From Candidatus Peribacteria bacterium (GTDB taxonomy: Bacteria > Patescibacteriota > Gracilibacteria > UBA1369 > GCA-2718715): DNA of 10,302 bases. Made by a program: the position numbers and the translations under genes. Numbering within the stretch: position 1 is the stretch's first letter; each line of letters begins with the position of its first letter. The stretch spans positions 1-10,302 of the forward strand of contig CALQZM010000029.1 of NCBI GenBank assembly GCA_943349385.1, in the 5' to 3' direction. Of this stretch, positions 6,281 to 10,302 are shown one piece after another. Below the pieces are notes generated by a model that saw only the letters and a list, made by a program, of their open reading frames with translations, had not been told where the DNA came from and did no database searches.

Positions 6281-8347
6281 ATGGTAGTAAACATAAAAGA
6301 TTTAGCCGTAAAGCTTGATAGTAGCGTTGAAGAGATAACGAAAGTACTTAATGAACTTGATTTTGGTTATGATAAAGAGAATCTACAAGTAGATGATGAC
6401 ATTGCAGAATTAATCGAAGATGAGTTGGGAACTACTAAGTCTGATGTTGATGTAGTTGCTGGTAAGGTTGAGGAAAGTCTTGAGCGCGAAATCGTCAAAT
6501 CCCAAAGAAAAAAGACTGCTGGTAAAGATTCTAATAAGAATCAATCGAAAGCGAAAGATGTTGCAACGTTACCTACAAAAGTTGATAAACTCGAGATTGG
6601 TGATGTAATTTCGGTGAAAGAGTTAGCCGAAAAGACTGGCGTTAATGCAGCTAGAATCATTGGTGAATTAATGAAAAATGGAATTATTGCTAATATTAAT
6701 CAACAGCTAGATATTGAGACTGCAACAGTAATAATGGCTGAATTCGGAGTGGAACTAAAAAGAATGAATACTACTGGTACTACTGATGACTTTATTGAGC
6801 AAAATTTAAGTGCAATTGCCGGGGATGATGATGTTGCAGACTTAATTACAAGACCTCCTATAATCACTGTTATGGGACACGTTGATCACGGAAAAACAAA
6901 ATTATTAGATACAATACGTAGTGCTAACGTTGTTGATGGTGAATCTGGTGGTATAACTCAGCATATTGGCGCTTATCAAGTTGAGAAAAATGGAAAGTTA
7001 ATTACATTTTTAGACACTCCTGGGCATGAGGCTTTTACTGAAATGCGATCTCGTGGTGCTAAAGTTACCGATATTGCAATTTTAGTTGTTTCTGCTGCAG
7101 AAGGTGTTAAGCCTACTACTATCGAAGCTATTAATCATGCTAAAGAAGCCGGTGTGCCGATTATAGTGGCGGTAAATAAAATTGACCTTCCTGCTGCTAA
7201 TCCAGATAAAGTAAAAGCTGAGTTAGCAGAATACGGCCTTCAACCAGAGGAATGGGGCGGTGATACAATTATGGTATCGGTCTCGGCTCTTACGGGTGAA
7301 GGAATCGATACGTTGCTTGATATGATTCTACTTGTTGCTGAAGTACAGAATCTTAAGGCTAATCCTAGTCGAAAAGCAGTTGGAACAGTAATTGAAACTC
7401 ATTTAGATCCAGGATTCGGTCCTGTGGCAACTGTGATAATTAATACTGGAACACTCAATATTGGTGATACAGTTGTAGTTGGTGATGCTTATGGAAAAAT
7501 TAAAGTAATGATGAATCATGCTAAAAAGAAGTACAAGAATGCTCCCCCGTCAACACCTGTATTAATTGCAGGTCTGTCTAAATCACCTCAAACAGGAGAC
7601 ATTTTACAAGTACTAGAAGATGAGAAGACAGCTCGTGATTATGCATTGCATGTAGCAACTTTTCGAAATGATCAACGGATTACCTCTGCGACGACAATGG
7701 TTGATTTAGCACAAAAAATCAAAACAGGTGAAATGCAGGTGCTTAAAGTAATTCTTAAAACTGATACTAAGGGTTCATTCGAAGCTATTAAACAATCACT
7801 CGAAAAAGTTCATCATGATGAAGTAATGATTAAAATCATTCACTCTGGGGTTGGTAATATTAAAGAGTCTGACATTGCAATGGCTAGTGCAAGTGATGCG
7901 ATTTTACTTGGGTTCCACGTCGAAATTCCTCAACAGCTAGAAAAATCCATTGAAAGATATGGTGTTATAGTTAAGAATTATAAAATTATTTACGATTTAA
8001 TTGAGGATACTAAAAAATTATTATCAGGCTTGCTTACTCCTGAGATTGTAGTGGTTGAACTTGGTAAGGCAGAAGTTAGACAAGTATTCTTGACTAAAAA
8101 GAAAGAGATGATTGTTGGATTAAAATTAACAAATGGAATTTTACAAAAAGGTTGTAAAGTACGTGTATTACGAAAAGGTGAAGTTGTTGGTGAAGGTCGA
8201 ATCATAACTCTACAAAGAATTGATAAGCAAGTAGATGAAATGAAGGCTGAGAATGAGTGTGGTATTAAATATACAGGTTCTATACCAGTTGAAGAAGGTG
8301 ATATCTTAGAAGCTTACAAAACTGAAGAAAGACAAAAAACTCTTTAA
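6281..8347 (+). CDS. infB: Translation initiation factor IF-2
   Basis: IF-2 is the GTPase that brings initiator fMet-tRNA to the 30S subunit and promotes 50S joining. The 688-residue product has two IF2-N-type helical modules, about residues 1-50 (IKDLAVKLDSSVEEITKVL) and 104-161 (VISVKELAEKTGVNAARI), joined by a short charged linker (about 60-100). The G domain begins near 191: G1 GHVDHGKT (199-206), G2 GGITQHIG (223-230), G3 DTPGHEAF (245-252), G4 NKID (299-302) and G5 SAL (335-337). Domain II follows (about 365-455), then domain III (about 470-560) and the C-terminal fMet-tRNA-binding beta barrel (about 580-680, with LGKAEVRQVF and GCKVRVLRKG). It is shorter than E. coli IF-2 (890 residues) because the N-terminal linker is short. 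The ATG at 6281 opens the first IF2-N module; no Shine-Dalgarno is present. The stop is a tandem TAATAA. The usual neighbours nusA and rbfA are absent; rmuC lies upstream and nucleotide-sugar genes downstream. Confidence 0.97.
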   Translation: MVVNIKDLAVKLDSSVEEITKVLNELDFGYDKENLQVDDDIAELIEDELGTTKSDVDVVAGKVEESLEREIVKSQRKKTAGKDSNKNQSKAKDVATLPTKVDKLEIGDVISVKELAEKTGVNAARIIGELMKNGIIANINQQLDIETATVIMAEFGVELKRMNTTGTTDDFIEQNLSAIAGDDDVADLITRPPIITVMGHVDHGKTKLLDTIRSANVVDGESGGITQHIGAYQVEKNGKLITFLDTPGHEAFTEMRSRGAKVTDIAILVVSAAEGVKPTTIEAINHAKEAGVPIIVAVNKIDLPAANPDKVKAELAEYGLQPEEWGGDTIMVSVSALTGEGIDTLLDMILLVAEVQNLKANPSRKAVGTVIETHLDPGFGPVATVIINTGTLNIGDTVVVGDAYGKIKVMMNHAKKKYKNAPPSTPVLIAGLSKSPQTGDILQVLEDEKTARDYALHVATFRNDQRITSATTMVDLAQKIKTGEMQVLKVILKTDTKGSFEAIKQSLEKVHHDEVMIKIIHSGVGNIKESDIAMASASDAILLGFHVEIPQQLEKSIERYGVIVKNYKIIYDLIEDTKKLLSGLLTPEIVVVELGKAEVRQVFLTKKKEMIVGLKLTNGILQKGCKVRVLRKGEVVGEGRIITLQRIDKQVDEMKAENECGIKYTGSIPVEEGDILEAYKTEERQKTL

Positions 8348-8360
8348 TAAAACATCTTAA

Positions 8361-8753
8361 ATGTACAAAATATTTAATTTGAAGGAGTTTTCTGATGCTA
8401 AAGGTAAATTAGTACCTATTGAGTTAAAGGATTATATAGATTTTGAAGTTAAACGAGTCTATTTTGCCTATGATAATTTGCAGCTTCGAGGTGGGCACTG
8501 TCATTTAAATGAAAAAGAGTTTTTCTTTATGGCCTCAGGAACTTGCAAGTGTAGAATCCATGATGGGAAAAATGAATTAATATTAGATTTAGAAGTAGGA
8601 AAAAATGGAATTTATGTGGCAAATTTAATTTGGCATGAATTTTATGACTTCAGCCATGGCGCTAGTTTAGCTGCTCTAAGTTCTACTAATTACAATTCTA
8701 ATCGAGAAGATTATATAGAAGATTTAAATAAATTTTTAAACCATGTTCAATAA
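8361..8753 (+). CDS. FdtA/QdtA-like dTDP-4-keto-6-deoxyglucose 3,4-ketoisomerase (WxcM-like cupin)
   Basis: This 130-residue protein has the length and motifs of the WxcM-like/FdtA small cupins: an opening KGKLVPIEL (14-22), VKRVYFAY (30-37), the catalytic-site motif RGGHCH (43-48, with H46 and H48 at the conserved histidine pair), GTCKCRIHDG (60-69), WHEFYDFS (91-98) and the closing EDYIEDLNKF (116-125). FdtA and QdtA move the keto group of dTDP-4-keto-6-deoxyglucose from C4 to C3, giving the substrate for a PLP-dependent aminotransferase. The product of RmlB, encoded next door and overlapping by 11 bases, is exactly this enzyme's substrate, which strongly supports the call. Which stereoisomer it makes (the Fuc3N or Qui3N branch) cannot be read from the sequence. 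It starts 13 bases after infB with no Shine-Dalgarno. A related cupin acting on another dTDP-sugar is a less likely alternative. Confidence 0.83.
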   Translation: MYKIFNLKEFSDAKGKLVPIELKDYIDFEVKRVYFAYDNLQLRGGHCHLNEKEFFFMASGTCKCRIHDGKNELILDLEVGKNGIYVANLIWHEFYDFSHGASLAALSSTNYNSNREDYIEDLNKFLNHVQ

Positions 8754-9735
8754 AATTCTTATAACTGGTGGAGCTGGATTTATAGGCTCAAACTTTGCTA
8801 GATATTATAAAAAGAAATATATAAATACTGAAATAGTAGTTTTAGACAAACTTACTTATGCAGGTAACTTAGATAACATTTCGGATCTTATTGATGTAAG
8901 ATTTAAGTTTGTTCAAGGTGATATTGCTGATCAGCCTTTTATTGATAATCTTTTTGCATTAGAGAATTTTGATTGTGTGGTAAATTTTGCAGCAGAAACA
9001 CATGTAGATAGGTCCATTATTGATCCACATATTTTTGTTTTAACAAATATAATCGGTACTCACAATTTATTGCTAGCAGCCAAGAATAATAAGGTAAAAA
9101 GGTATCATCAAATTTCTACAGACGAGGTTTATGGTGACTTAGGTGAAGCCTCTACTCATTTCTTTACTGAAGATACACCTCTTGATCCTACTATGCCTTA
9201 TGCGGCATCTAAGGCTTCATCTGATATGTTGGTTCAATCTTATTTTAATACTTACAATATGCCGGTAACGATAAGTAGATGTTCTAATAACTATGGACCT
9301 TATCAGTTTCCTGAAAAGTTAGTTCCTTACTTCTTTAGGCTAGCTGCAAATGATAAGCCCCTACCAGTTTACGGAGACGGTATGAATATTAGGGACTGGT
9401 TATATGTTGAAGACCACTGTATTGCAATTGATTTAATTTTGAATAGTAATAAGTACGGTGAAGTATATAACATTGGCGGTCATAACGAAAAAACTAATTT
9501 AGAAATTACAAGAATTATGCTTAAGTTTATGGGTAAAGATGAGGGCTTAATTACTTATGTTGAAGACAGAAAAGCCCACGACCGAAGATACGCTATTGAT
9601 CCGTCTAAAATTAAAAATGATTTAGGATGGGAACCAACTATTAAATTTGAAGATGGAATAAAAATAACATTTGAATGGTACGAACAAAATCGTACTTGGT
9701 GGGAAAAATTAATCGCTAATGCTAACATAATTTAA
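8743..9735 (+). CDS. rmlB: dTDP-glucose 4,6-dehydratase
   Basis: RmlB converts dTDP-glucose to dTDP-4-keto-6-deoxyglucose with an internal NAD+ cycle, in the cytoplasm. The 330-residue chain is an extended short-chain dehydrogenase of normal family length. It shows the NAD-binding GGAGFIGS (9-16), LDKLTYAGN (34-42), NFAAETHVDRSI (81-92), the catalytic STDEVYGDL (125-133, with T126, D127, E128), YAASK (153-157, the YxxxK pair), SRCSNNYGPYQFPEKLVP (178-195), GDGMNIRDWLYVEDHC (211-226) and AHDRRYAID (278-286). The T-D-E triad separates RmlB from epimerases such as GalE, so the assignment is firm. The start codon overlaps the end of the isomerase gene (8743-8753), which implies coupled translation. 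proS follows after one base. The other dTDP-rhamnose genes (rmlA, rmlC, rmlD) are not in this window. Confidence 0.95.
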   Translation: MFNKILITGGAGFIGSNFARYYKKKYINTEIVVLDKLTYAGNLDNISDLIDVRFKFVQGDIADQPFIDNLFALENFDCVVNFAAETHVDRSIIDPHIFVLTNIIGTHNLLLAAKNNKVKRYHQISTDEVYGDLGEASTHFFTEDTPLDPTMPYAASKASSDMLVQSYFNTYNMPVTISRCSNNYGPYQFPEKLVPYFFRLAANDKPLPVYGDGMNIRDWLYVEDHCIAIDLILNSNKYGEVYNIGGHNEKTNLEITRIMLKFMGKDEGLITYVEDRKAHDRRYAIDPSKIKNDLGWEPTIKFEDGIKITFEWYEQNRTWWEKLIANANII

Positions 9736-9736
9736 A

Positions 9737-10302
9737 ATGAAATATTCAAGATTATTTGGAAAAACAGTAAGAGAACCTCAGTCAGACATGACTATTACAT
9801 CTCATAAATTACTTTACCAAGCTGGGTTTATTCGTGAGTCACGTGCTGGAAGATACTACTTTTTACCTCTAGGCCAAAGAGTTCATGATAAAATGTGTGC
9901 TATTATTGAAGCTGAAATGAATACTGCTGGTGCCCAAAAAATGTTTGCTCCTGTGCTTCATCCTATTGAGCTTTGGCAAGAAACTAATCGCGACTCTGCA
10001 GGTGGATATGAACTTATGACTGTTACCGATCGAAATGGTGCAAAATTTGCTCTTGGTGGAACCGCCGAAGAAATGTTCGTTGATGTTGTAAGAGGATTTA
10101 ACTTATCTTACAAAGATCTTCCTATTAATCTTTATCAATTTGGATACAAGTTCCGTGATGAACTTAGAGCTAGAGGTGGATTATTAAGAGTACGTGAATT
10201 TGTTATGAAAGATGCTTATTCATTTCATACTACTAACGAACATTTTGAAATTGAGTACAACAAAATGAGGCAAGCATATTTGAATTCCTATTCTAAAATT
10301 GG
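9737..10302 (+). CDS. proS: Prolyl-tRNA synthetase, N-terminal part, runs off right edge
   Basis: From the ATG at 9737, 188 codons are open to the edge of the window. The product charges tRNA-Pro with proline in the cytoplasm. Class II synthetase features are visible: an N-terminal SRLFGKTVREPQSD (residues 4-17), ESRAGRYYFLPLGQRV (34-49), the motif 1 region FAPVLHPIELWQET (70-83), the GTAEEMF stretch (108-114), SYKDLPINLYQF (124-135) and motif 2, KFRDELRARGGLLRVREF (138-155), followed by MKDAYSFH (157-164). This order is typical of bacterial ProRS and distinguishes it from threonyl- and seryl-tRNA synthetases. The editing domain, motif 3 and the anticodon-binding domain would lie beyond the edge. 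Only one base separates its start from the rmlB stop codon, and no Shine-Dalgarno is present, so it is probably read as part of the infB to proS transcript. Confidence 0.95.
   Translation, partial: MKYSRLFGKTVREPQSDMTITSHKLLYQAGFIRESRAGRYYFLPLGQRVHDKMCAIIEAEMNTAGAQKMFAPVLHPIELWQETNRDSAGGYELMTVTDRNGAKFALGGTAEEMFVDVVRGFNLSYKDLPINLYQFGYKFRDELRARGGLLRVREFVMKDAYSFHTTNEHFEIEYNKMRQAYLNSYSKI

Noticed and set aside
7990..8205. A 71-codon minus-strand frame inside infB
   Set aside because: It is antisense to the conserved C-terminal domain of IF-2, with no supporting features.
1..10302. tRNA, rRNA, CRISPR, insertion sequence or phage features
   Set aside because: No spaced direct repeats, terminal inverted repeats, transposase or integrase motifs, or tRNA-like arms were seen, and coding sequence fills nearly all of the window.

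Overview
The window is a strongly AT-rich bacterial chromosome segment (by eye about one third G+C), densely packed with mostly housekeeping genes. Seven genes read on the + strand and one on the - strand, with gaps of 1 to about 70 bases except for one 235-base divergent intergenic region. All eight starts are ATG and none has a recognisable Shine-Dalgarno sequence. A four-repeat S1 protein with a C-terminal helix-hairpin-helix tail, a helicase and RecB-type nuclease fused in one chain, a compact IF-2 and short leaders together suggest a reduced-genome lineage such as Candidate Phyla Radiation (Patescibacteria). That placement is an inference from gene content and style; no marker here settles the phylum. 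Nothing indicates a phage, transposon, CRISPR array, RNA gene or plasmid.

Layout. (1) 1-667, minus strand: N-terminal half of an ArsB/NhaD-type membrane ion transporter, running off the left edge. (2) 668-902: divergent intergenic region with one plausible sigma70-type promoter facing each way. (3) 903-2168: ribosomal protein S1-like gene, closed by a strong intrinsic terminator (2191-2235) whose T tract touches the next start codon. (4) 2236-6210: a DNA-processing pair, a 990-residue UvrD/PcrA-type helicase with a PD-(D/E)XK nuclease domain, followed 3 bases later by a membrane-anchored RmuC. (5) 6281-8347: translation initiation factor IF-2. (6) 8361-9735: two overlapping nucleotide-sugar genes, an FdtA-like dTDP-keto-sugar isomerase and the dTDP-glucose 4,6-dehydratase RmlB. 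(7) 9737 to the right edge: N-terminal part of prolyl-tRNA synthetase.

Working together. UvrD-nuclease and RmuC look like one transcription unit for DNA repair or recombination. RmlB and the isomerase are consecutive steps towards a dTDP-6-deoxy-3-keto sugar, the precursor of 3-amino-3,6-dideoxyhexoses (Fuc3NAc or Qui3NAc type) used in surface glycans. They sit between two translation genes (infB and proS) with almost no spacing, so the cluster from infB to proS is probably co-transcribed. I found no clearly novel system. The most interesting points are the promoter nested in the terminator before the helicase gene, the consistent lack of Shine-Dalgarno sites, the helix-hairpin-helix tail on S1, the four-cysteine pattern in the nuclease domain, and the sugar genes placed between infB and proS.
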